Source: Henricia sp. BOLD:AAB3569
Lineage: Eukaryota; Echinodermata; Asteroidea; Spinulosida; Echinasteridae
Length of the DNA: 64,000 nt
Assembly: GCA_037783545.1 (NCBI GenBank)
Contig: JBBELK010000298.1
Span: 1,674,001 to 1,738,000, forward strand
Direction of reading: 5' to 3'
Below the pieces are notes generated by a model. That model saw only the letters and a program-made list of their open reading frames with translations. It ran no database searches and had not been told where the DNA came from. Both the position numbers and the translations under genes were made by a program. Numbering within the stretch: position 1 is the stretch's first letter; each line of letters starts with the position of its first letter. Shown here piece after piece: positions 56,079 to 64,000 of this stretch.

Positions 56079-59000
56079 GTGGGATTGGATGAAACTTAGT
56101 TTAATACGTTTTGAAAATGCTGATGCTGATGAGCAGTGATGTGTGGGCCGGGGGACTCCCCCTCACCCCCGCCAACCCTCCCCTGCCCCCTAACTCCCCC
56201 GCCCCCTCCCCCCTCCCCCTCCCCTCCCCCTCCTTTCGCCGGGAGGGGCCGGGACTCGAACCCACAACCTGCAGATTTGACCAGCATATTTTGGATTCAG
56301 TCAACACAAAACAATTAAGCAGGGGCGGATCCAGGAATTTTTCCAGGAGGGGGTTTTGCCACCAGGGAGGGGTTTTGCCCGTCAGATTTTTTAATATGTC
56401 CGCTTGTTTCTGACAGGCGGACACACAGAAAATGCATGACAAGTCATGTTAAGTTGTTTATTTTTACTCTACTGACTGTTACAGTTCTACAAGATGGGTT
56501 GATGTCGCATTTTGAGAATGTGTCCGTCAGTGTCGTTGACTGCCCTGACTTGACGCAGCAGCCTTTCACATTAGCAGCTTTGGGTAAGCAGACGTATTCA
56601 GACAAACTTAGGCACGAGGTCAAAATAGAAACGGTCTGTATACCGGGAAACGGTACATAAAGATACACCGTTGCAAGGTTTTAAGTGAGCAAGCAAACGG
56701 TTCAGCTGGTCTGGCCAAACGGTAGATAATTGGCAGTGTTCAACCCACCCGTGTTCGCTGAACAAACGGTTTTCTGCCCACAGACAAACGGTTCCAAGAG
56801 GGATTAACTCAAACTGTTTACCGGTATACAGACCGTTTGTATTTTGACCTGGCACCTTATGGTTTCATGCTTAGCACCATTGTTGTAAGTTGGGCTCAAG
56901 TAGTGAATGAATTTAGTACAAATAAAAAAAAAGTACCAATAATTGGGAGCCGTTTGAGGTATTCAATTCCAAGGTGAAATTTCAAATTAAATACTTGTTT
57001 GCAAAAAGTAAAATTTCTTTTTGTCTCTCGATCCAGGCCTGTGTGGGAATCCGAGAGTTGTCGATGTTGGAGGTGTACCTTACCTTTTTCCTACACCAAA
57101 ATTTGAAAAGGTACAAATATATTTCTGTATTCACTGCCAACCATGACCAATAGCCCTTTTGCAGAAAAGCCAACAGTAAAGTGACCTTTTCAGGATTTTA
57201 ACACTTGTAAGTGTCCACAGGACAGAAGAGATGGTTCCCAGCTGATTGCTGCTTGGTAGTAGTTTAGCCCTGTCCTTTGTGAGAAGTGAATATGTAACCT
57301 TGTTGGTTTCCTAGGCATGGCAATGGCTGTATACTAAAAAGAAAAAGATGGGCAATTCCGGAAATTCAAATTTACACTTCAGAGACTTTGAGGGCTTGTA
57401 ATGCTTCATGTATTCAAGATGTTTGATTTTAAACACATGTTCTTAAAGCATCATTGATGGAAGTGTAATTCCTGAAAAAGTGATTGCAATGCCATTCTCA
57501 GTAAGTGTGTAGGGTCCCCAAAACGTAATCAAAGAGTACGTCCGAAACTGAGATATTTTTGGATGTACCACGCATATTCAGAATGGCATTATAATCAGTT
57601 TTTCAGGAATTACACTTCCATCAATGATGCTTGAAGAACATGTGTTTAAAATCAAACAACTTGAATACGTGAAGCATTACAAACCCTCAAAATCTCTGAA
57701 GTGAAAATTTGAATTTCCGGAATTGCCCAGATATTGAACCACTTGCTTTATGTTGACTGCTTAATGTTTGAAATCAACTACCTTGGTAGGTAGCCATAGT
57801 TCTACCTTGCAGGGGCAGAGTGGTTTGTGTCGTTATTTGCAACACTTAGTGTTGCGGGTTCGACACCCAATTGTGGTACCTGTGCCCTTGAGCAAGGCAC
57901 TTGACCACAATTGCTCCATACTTTGGAGGGATGTAAATCTGTTGGTTCACTGTGTTGGGTAAATAAGTTTTTAAAAATCCCAGAGCATTCTTTCGTGTTG
58001 AGTAAGGGGCTTGACCGGTGTCTCTGGAACTACCTACCTATATATCTTGCGCTAGGTGAAAGCACCCTTCCCTTTTCTCATGAAATCGTGATATTTGTCA
58101 TATTTTCCTCTTGATTTCAGGTCTACAACATGGAGGCAATCGCTAAGTCGGTTGACCTGCCTGGTGCTTTTATGATTGGCGCTGGGGCAGGACCGCACCA
58201 ACACGTTGGAGTCAACAGTGAGGTTGGACAATGCCTGTTCAGTGATTTTTATCTGACTGGGGGGAAAACCGATAGAGCATCTTGGGGGAAAACCTGAGGG
58301 AGTATACCACTGTGCCTCATAGCTCAGGTGGTAGAGTATCTACCCAGTGTGTCAGAGGTCTTGGGGAAAAACCTGAGGGAGTATACCACTGTGCCTCATA
58401 GCTCACCTGGTAGAGCATCTGCCCGGTGTGTCAGAGATCTTGGGGGGAAACCCAAGGGAATCTACCACTGCCTCATAGCTCAGCTGGTAAAGTATCTGCC
58501 TGGTGTGTCGGAGGTCTTGGAGAAAGCCTGAGGGAGTTTACCACTGTGCCTCATAGCTCAGCTGGTACAGCATCTTTCCAGAGTGTTTGAGGTCATGGGG
58601 AAAACCTGAGGGAGTATACCACTGTGCCTCATAGCTCAGGTGGTATAGTATCTGCCGGTGTGTCAGAGGTCTTGGAGAAAAACCTGAGGGAGTATACCAC
58701 TGTGCATCATAGCTCAGGTGATATAGTATCTGCCGGTGTGTCAGAGGTCATGGGGAAAACCTGAGGGAATCTACCACTGAGCCTTATAGCTCAGCTGGTG
58801 GAGCATCTGCCCGGTGTGTCAGAGGTCATGGGGAAAACCCGAGGGAATCTACCACTGAGCCTTACAGCTCAGCTGGTGGAGCATCTGCCCGGTGTGTCAG
58901 AGGTCTTGGGGGAAATCCTGAGGGAGTCTACCACTGTGCCTCATCTCAGCTGATAGAGCATCTGCCCGGTGTGTCAGAGGTCTTCATTAGATTGAGAAAA

Positions 59001-61704
59001 TATTTATCCATTGGGCACCCACCTTAGAGAGTAACATCTTGATGTTTCTAAGCCAGTAACGTTTTAAATTTAAGTTCACTGTATTCAACAAACTTCTGTT
59101 CCGATAGAAAAAAAATATTTTTAGGAAAATTGCATTTTTCAAACGACGTATCAAATGTTCTGTTTTGACAGCTAGCGCCAAATCTCGTGGCTGGAACTGA
59201 TTCGAAGCAGCGCCACAACTGCACCCATGACATCAGAATAGACACTAATGATGGAAAACCCATCTTGGAAAAATGTACTAGCACCGAGACCAACTTTATG
59301 GTAAATCTGTACTGCTCTGAAGGCAAGCCAGGAAAGGTAAATTTGTGCAACAGTAAAAAATGAGATTATTGACATTTGTAATTATCTATTTTTTCTAGAA
59401 TTATTGACAAATTTCTGTTTATTTTTTTTACGTGTTCAATGTTGTACTGCATTTTGTGAATTTAGGGTACAAATTACCAACATTTTCCCTTTGAGCCAGA
59501 AAAAAACCTTAGTGTTGAGAGCAATGGTAATAAACAGCATTTTTCTGTCTAAAATGTTCCTTTATGAAGATTTTTTAAATGCCTATTTTATTTTTTGCAA
59601 CGACCCAAAAATTTTACTTCACGAGTTGACAAGAAAAAACTTGCTCAAAGTGTTGAGAGCAATGGGAACAAACACCACATGAATTTATTTCTGTCAAAGA
59701 TGCTACCGTATTTGAAAAATTAACAACCGAAAGTGGTTTAAAAAAAAGAAATTGTCCAGAAAGATTTTTTTTCAACCATTCACTTGACACTAAAATCATA
59801 TGCACAGATTTTAAAGGGTTTTCTGAAGCATTGCTGTATCTACTACGTGTCCAAAAGGTTGAGATTTAAACGCCATACGAAAAAAAAAGTAAATTTCAAA
59901 ATTTGGCACTTTCATTGTCGATACGTCGCTGGAGACGGTGGTGGAATGCGTGTGCTGAGCCGAAAGCTTCCGAGGAAAGGCAGGATCACTCCAAATGTTA
60001 CCCAAACCATCGCGATCATTTCGTACAATTCAAGAGGTGCAAAGGGACCTCGGACATAGATAATTTCTTTGACAATGGCGGATGCCAAGTCGAAAGTGGC
60101 AAATTCTCAAATTTAGGTTTTTTTTCGTATGGCGCTTAAATCTCAACCTCTTGGACAAAGCTGATGAAACTCACTCAAGGAAATTTGTCAGGCCTTGTTT
60201 ACATGATGTGAAATTTTGGTTTAAATCTGTTGGAAAAAATGATAAAGTTATTCAAGATCAAAAGTAGGACATGTTTTTTTTTTTACACGTAGTATTTAGC
60301 TGAAATGTCTGTCCAATCTGAATCGTGCCATTGCATTAGGTATGTAATGGTGGAAGCAAAATACTGAACTGTAACTCCCCTTGCTTGAGTGCAATAAAGT
60401 TGACATTGTTTTTCATTCTGACCCCACACTCCTTTGTTGCATTCCTGTTCAGTGAAGCTTGCCATCATGATCTCTCTTGAGCTCTATTCCTTTGAGGGAT
60501 ATGTTCAGCTAAAATTTGATATATTATTTTCCTACATTAAATCCAATTTAATAATAAATATCTATAAATGTCTTACTGGTGACAGAACTTTTTTGGTCGA
60601 GTGTAGCTGAAATTTTTGCAGACTAGTTTACCAACATTCTTCTTCAGATACATATAACACCTTTGTTTAAAGAATTCAGAAAACAAATCCATGTACAAAT
60701 GAAACGTTTTGTTACATCTCTTGAGCTAGGTTCTAGAGGTGAAAGCCAGCAAACGGACAGGAAAAGACGACTTTATATCCGCCATGCAGAATGTGATGCG
60801 ATCACGTTACGAGGACCGACCAATTGGACTAGGAGGCTGCTTTATGGTTGAGAAGGGCAAGGCATGGCTGCATATAATGGTATGTCATTACAGCCCAAAA
60901 AACATCATTAATTTGCAGTTACCCAAAATTTTACTTCACGAGTTGTAAAGAAAAACCGACTAAAAGTGTTGACAGCAATGCTAACAAACACCACATGATT
61001 TTTTGTTCCCGTGTAAAATGGTACCTTTGTGGGAAAAATTGCCAACTGACTGTGCTTTTTTTTACCATTCACATTCATTTAACAAAAACCATGTATGGAT
61101 TTTTCCGGTTTTCTGAAATTTCTACAGTTTATCAACATTATTCTGTACTTATGTTAGGCAAAAAAAAAGAAGATGTTCTGTCTCTGGTCAGCGCGCGGGT
61201 CGATTTCAAGCGCATGCGCGTCAATCCCTTTTTTTTTCTGTGGCAGCAAAAAAGGCGCCCTCTATTGCCGCAGCGCCTCACATTTTCTAGACTGATTACC
61301 AATCCTGTAGACTACGAAGGGAATTGGAACAAGTCTATGTATTTTCCCGGGCAGCTCAACCTCGTACTTGGGCATTATATAAGACTTGGGCGTTATATAA
61401 AACATATTAATGTTTTAATTTGTGCAATGGAGATAATATTTTCATTCGGTGAGAGATGGAATGTTCCATTCAACTCGGCTTTGCCTCGTTGAATGAAACA
61501 TTCCATCTTTCACCTCATGAAAATATTTCTCCCATTGCACTCATATCATTATTTGTACGCTATTGTCATTAACTGTGGTTGTATTTGTAGCCTGGTTTTA
61601 GCGCCACTCCAATTACAAGCATAAAACAAGTTGACGAATGGTTGAAGTTCTTTGAATTCTCTGCACCAATCATCTGCCTCAGTGTCTTCTATTCAGTCGA
61701 TCCC
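56018..61704 (+). CDS. C11orf54: C11orf54/PTD012-like ester hydrolase (DUF1907), 3' end missing from window
   Basis: The human protein is a zinc-containing ester hydrolase of 315 aa (established). Seven coding exons: 56018-56078, 56485-56583, 57037-57110, 58121-58222, 59172-59336, 60730-60879, 61591-61704; 765 nt, 255 codons, all in phase. Conserved blocks: PLHVPDLKELASG, VSVVDCPDLTQQPFT, GLCGNPRVVDVGGVPYLFP, LPGAFMIGAGAGP, NLYCSEGKPGKV, PIGLGGCFMVEKGKAWLHIM, APIICLSVFYSVDP. The human C-terminal ~60 residues include the HxH motif and further His that bind zinc; the matching exon is not found between 61705 and 62340 and presumably lies right of the window, beyond a Penelope-like insertion. An upstream in-frame ATG at 55904 would add 38 residues with no family counterpart, so 56018 (A at -3) is preferred. 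Confidence 0.95.
56150..56290. repeat. C-rich tract with tRNA-like head (minus)
   Basis: CCCTCCCCC-type tract (56155-56235), then on the minus strand CAGGTTGTGGGTTCGAGTCC, a B-box-like sequence. Confidence 0.55.
56485..56583 (+). CDS. C11orf54: C11orf54-like coding exon 2
   Basis: 99 nt: LQDGLMSHFENVSVSVVDCP then DLTQQPFTLAAL; human 'DVQVSVVDCPDLTKEPFTF'. Acceptor TTACAG, donor GTAAGC. Confidence 0.96.
56620..56852. mobile_element. TIR element with repeated AAACGGT
   Basis: AGGTCAAAATAGAAACGGTC and GTATACCGG pair with CCGGTATACAGACCGTTTG and TATTTTGACCT. Six AAACGGT words plus a complementary one lie inside. C11orf54 intron 2, starting 37 nt after the donor. Confidence 0.8.
57037..57110 (+). 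CDS. C11orf54: C11orf54-like coding exon 3
   Basis: 74 nt: LCGNPRVVDVGGVPYLFPTP; human 'ICGKTRIAEVGGVPYLLP'. Acceptor TCCAG, donor GTACAA. Confidence 0.96.
57345..57731. mobile_element. Foldback with ~165-bp arms in C11orf54 intron 3
   Basis: GGGCAATTCCGGAAATTCAA, ATGTTTGATTTTAAACACAT, CATTGATGGAAGTGTAATTC pair in order with their complements on the right; centre near 57535. Confidence 0.9.
57806..58025 (+). repeat. SINE-1, diverged copy
   Basis: GCAGAGTGGTTTGTGTCG head, TGCGGGTTCGACACCC B-box region, CTTGAGCAAGGCACTTGACC body. Confidence 0.75.
58121..58222 (+). CDS. C11orf54: C11orf54-like coding exon 4
   Basis: 34 codons: IAKSVDLPGAFMIGAGAGPH then QHVGVNSE; human 'IKLPGAFILGAGAGPFQTLGFNSE'. 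Acceptor TTTCAG, donor GTTGGA. Confidence 0.96.
58260..58985. repeat. 78-bp satellite of tRNA-like units, nine copies
   Basis: Units start near 58311, 58391, 58468, 58545, 58623, 58701, 58779, 58857 and 58934, after a partial unit. Each carries ATAGCTCAGCTGGTAGAGCA (a canonical A-box/D-arm sequence), CCGGTGTGTCAGAGGTC and GGGGAAAACCTGAGGGA. C11orf54 intron 4. Confidence 0.9.
59172..59336 (+). CDS. C11orf54: C11orf54-like coding exon 5
   Basis: 55 codons ending NFMVNLYCSEGKPGK; human 'ALLANLFASEGQPGK'. Acceptor TTGACAG, donor GTAAAT. Confidence 0.95.
59820..60295. mobile_element. TIR element in C11orf54 intron 5
   Basis: The outer ends TACTACGTGT and ACACGTAGTA enclose the inner pair AGGTTGAGATTTAAACGCCA / TGGCGCTTAAATCTCAACCT. 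Parts (TTTTGATCTTAAATAACTTT) recur at 7868-7985 and 20660-20800. Confidence 0.7.
60730..60879 (+). CDS. C11orf54: C11orf54-like coding exon 6
   Basis: 50 codons: VLEVKASKRTGKDDFISAMQ and PIGLGGCFMVEKGKAWLHIM; human 'VIEVKAKRRTGPLNFV' and 'PIGMGGTFIIQKGKVKSHIM'. Acceptor GCTAG, donor GTATGT. Confidence 0.96.
60905..61545. repeat. Dispersed repeats and foldback in C11orf54 intron 6
   Basis: 60905-61045 repeats the MKS1 intron 1 segment (TTTTACTTCACGAGTTG). At 61424-61545 GCAATGGAGATAATATTTTC and GATGGAATGTTCCATTCAAC pair with their complements. The 165-codon frame spanning this is not called as a gene. Confidence 0.7.
61591..61704 (+). CDS. C11orf54: C11orf54-like coding exon 7 (last visible)
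   Basis: 38 codons: PGFSATPITSIKQVDEWLKF and FEFSAPIICLSVFYSVDP; human 'VNKWLHFYEMKAPLVCLPVF'. Acceptor TTGTAG, donor GTAAGT. The presence of a donor shows that further coding sequence follows. Confidence 0.95.
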
Positions 61705-61811
61705 GTAAGTTTGAACAGGCCATTTATTTATAAAATTTAAGTGTCAGTAACACACAGCGTATTAAAACATTTCCCATTTCCCAGTTGCCCATACAGCCAA
61801 AATATTATTTG

Positions 61812-61905
61812 TGGGGTACCGTGGCCGAGTGGTTTGGGTCACTGACTCGCAATACTCGGGTGAAAACTTCGGGTTGCTGGGGTACCTGTGCCCTTGAGCA
61901 AGTAG
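61812..61905 (+). repeat. SINE-1 head fragment
   Basis: GGGGTACCGTGGCCGAGTGG and TGACTCGCAATACTCGGGTG; truncated after CTTGAGCAAG. Confidence 0.75.
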
Positions 61906-62339
61906 TTAGGTCAAAAAATGAAAATTTGTGCTTCCTTAAAGTGCTGTAGGCATTTTATGTTAAAAGTGGTTAAGCAAGTGTTTTAGGGTATTTCGAGGGT
62001 GCTGAATTCAAAAATAACTGTTAACAGGTGCGCCGTTGCCGTCTTCACCTTCAAAATTCAAAAAAACAAAATGGCCGCCATTTCATCACAATTTGTGCTA
62101 TAACTTGGGTTTAAGGCAACATACAGGGTCAAACCTGGTGGCAATACCCATGTTTATGATACTAATGATTTCATTTTGACCACTACTAAACTTGTACATA
62201 GCTTGAAATCCAAGATGGCGTCCATTTTGAATTTCAAAATGGCCGCCGTGTTCAAATTCCAAGCTTGTTGCCGTTTCTTTCATCTTTTAAAATCCTTTGG
62301 TCACACTGCAAGTGCAAATTAAGGTAGAAATGAACTTAA
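61906..62339. other. Intronic/flanking stretch before the Penelope-like element
   Basis: Searched for the missing C11orf54 C-terminal exon (an HxH motif followed by a His-rich segment) and found none. It contains paired AAAATGGCCGCC and AAGATGGCGTCC words near 62070 and 62215-62245 but no clear TIR. Confidence 0.6.
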
Positions 62340-64000
62340 TTGTATTATGAATTTAGCCTACACATGTACATACCCTTTTATAAGGTCATATCTACAAAGA
62401 CAATCAAAATAAAGCCACCGAAACAATCAAAACCCCTCATATTCTCAGAAACCTACAAAGAACGTTTCGAGAACTTACAGAGGAAAGCATCACTCCGGTT
62501 GGCAGAATTAACACTCAGGGAATACCAAAAACAACTGGAGAATATCGACGACCAAGTCACCGCAGCACACTGAATAGCTCAAGAAACCATCGCCAAATTC
62601 CCAGACTCGGACCACCAAACGGCACAACAACTGTACACTTACTTCACCAGTGGACCAACCAGAGGCACAAAAAGAAAACGCAGTGATCTATAACAACTAA
62701 AACAAAACCAACGGTCCTTTTCAGGACCACCACAATTTCCAAAAAGAGATTTCTGTATGCCTATACACCTAAATATCTAAAACGTTATACTCGAACTACC
62801 ACCCGCAGATATAACGTCACCCAATAAAACAAAGATCATGGCAAAAAGGAAACTAGACAAAAAGGAAAACAAAACAAAAGAGATCACTAAACCATTCAAA
62901 ATCTAAAAGGTTTTCATATGGATGTAGAACCAAATAAATAAACGCCCAAGGGGTACATAAACGATCCTTAGCAGAAAATTGCGAACCATTCATAACAAAC
63001 CTGTCCAAAACCAAACTTTCAGAAACTGAAAAAAAATAGCATTGGGCAAAGGACTCAACTTCGTACCAACACCTGCTAAACCAACACGAAAATCCTTACT
63101 GAGCGATTTAAAAACCTTCACCCGAAGAATGAGAGTGTCATTCCTAATGCACAAAAAACAATCCCAACCACACCTATTCAAACCACCATCTAAATGGCAA
63201 CCAACGACTACCCCCAGCACAACGCTGGAAACCTATCTGGAAGCCACAAAGTATGAAATTGCCCATACTATTGAACCAACTATCTAAAAGTGGGAAACAA
63301 ACACCTCGAGTCCATACACTACTCTGAATTGGACCACGACATAACTCCCCAGACAATAACCCTGGTTCGAAACGTACTGACGGAAATGAGAAATAACAAC
63401 TACACAGATGAACCTATGCTCGAATACCTAAAACCACTACCACAAAACTGCGAATGCCCAACCATGTACTTCCTCCCGAAAATACACAAAACCCCACCCC
63501 CCGGAGAACCTTTCGTTGGAAGACCAATAATCAGTGGTTGTAAAAGCCCAACCACCAGGATATCTGAATACATCGACTACTTAATCCTTCTCCCAATCGT
63601 AACCACGCAACCAACATATGTCCGCGACACGGCAGACATCTTGCGTAAATTGGAAGGTAAACAATTCTCAGAAAATATCCTCATAACCAGTATCGACGTG
63701 GTATCTATGTACACAAACGTCAGACAAACAGAGGCAATAAACTGCATCTGCGATACCTTGAACCGAACCAACCACAATTATGCCGTTACAAAACCACCAA
63801 CCACATACATCCGGAGAATTCTGGAAATAATCCTTGGCCGAAACTGTTTCCAATTTGGAAACAAATTCTACCTCCAAAAAATCGGTTGCGCAATGGGGTC
63901 CATCTCAAGCCCTGAAAACTGCGACATAACCCTACATGAACTGGAGAAAACCATCCTCAAAGAGGCCAAAAATATCCTAACATGGTGGCGCTACAGAGAT
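62340..64000 (+). mobile_element. Decayed Penelope-like retroelement, truncated by window end
   Basis: The N-terminal fragment at 62340-62573 (Lys/Glu-rich, coiled-coil-like: LRLAELTLREYQKQLENIDD) stops at TGA. Before the RT, TNLSKTKLSETEK, a stop, then ALGKGLNFVPTP (about 62994-63076) is the pre-RT motif of Penelope elements. The RT frame is open from about 63281 to the last base: MYFLPKIHK, GRPIISG, motif A SIDVVSMYTNV, motif B IGCAMGSISSPENC, and TWWRYRD, where motif C begins at the window edge. A frame change at about 63270-63290 joins the two parts and, judged against the family layout, about 45 residues are missing there. It is therefore probably inactive. A GIY-YIG endonuclease would be expected beyond the edge. 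Confidence 0.85.
63281..64000 (+). pseudogene. Penelope-like reverse transcriptase core, partial
   Basis: 240 codons without a stop, running off the right edge. LPKIHK and GRPIISG followed by catalytic motif A (Asp in SIDVVSMYTNV) and motif B (AMGS) are diagnostic of Penelope-like RT rather than LINE or LTR RT. The open frame begins after a frameshift, so no intact start exists. Confidence 0.85.

Noticed and set aside
55904-56092. Upstream in-frame start for the C11orf54-like gene
   Set aside because: The 38 extra residues have no counterpart in the family and the downstream ATG has good context; kept only as an alternative.
58260-58985. CRISPR-like periodic array
   Set aside because: Units are contiguous with no unique spacers and resemble tRNA 5' halves; a eukaryotic satellite, not CRISPR.
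60995-61492. 165-codon ORF in C11orf54 intron 6
   Set aside because: It spans a dispersed repeat and a foldback arm and has no recognisable family; most likely chance.

Overview
This is a window from an intron-rich animal genome, most likely a marine invertebrate deuterostome (echinoderm-like). The reasons are metazoan-specific genes, many small exons with GT-AG junctions, frequent TACATGTA-type words, and a heavy load of short terminal-inverted-repeat (TIR), foldback and tRNA-derived SINE elements. The species assignment is inference. Exon models below were built by reading conserved protein blocks, checking splice sites and keeping reading phase across every junction.

Layout. (1) Minus strand, 34535 down to 384 and continuing off the left edge: the N-terminal ~503 residues of a nuclear receptor co-repressor (NCoR/SMRT family) in 13 coding exons, with a 9.6-kb first intron. 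(2) Plus strand, 34957-46349: a complete MKS1 gene (14 coding exons, 564 aa, B9-domain ciliary transition-zone protein), head-to-head with NCoR with 421 bp between start codons. (3) Minus strand, 54957-48349: a complete RAD51D gene (9 coding exons, 323 aa, RAD51 paralog), tail-to-tail with MKS1 across about 2 kb of transposon-filled DNA. (4) Plus strand, from 56018: a C11orf54/PTD012-like ester hydrolase, 7 coding exons (255 aa). Its last exon(s), which in the human protein carry the zinc-binding histidines, are not in the window. It is head-to-head with RAD51D across about 1.06 kb. (5) Right edge, about 62340-64000: a decayed Penelope-like retroelement whose reverse transcriptase runs off the end.

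The four genes are a co-repressor, a cilium protein, a DNA-repair ATPase and a metabolic hydrolase; nothing suggests a shared pathway. What they share is architecture: two bidirectional intergenic regions and one convergent one. Introns are packed with at least fourteen recognisable repeat families (TIR/MITE families here called A, B, C, G, H, J and K, large foldbacks, tRNA-headed SINEs, satellite-like arrays), several of them nested.

The less usual observations are: a foldback whose loop is a tRNA-like sequence (53555-53805); a 78-bp satellite made of tRNA 5'-half-like units (58260-58985); a TIR element filled with about 27 CAACT/AGTTG words (31497-32031); a 33-bp perfect inverted repeat bracketing MKS1 exon 3; and related repeats lying just downstream of the donors of two consecutive NCoR exons. 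No bacterial-type system, CRISPR array or functional tRNA/rRNA gene was seen.
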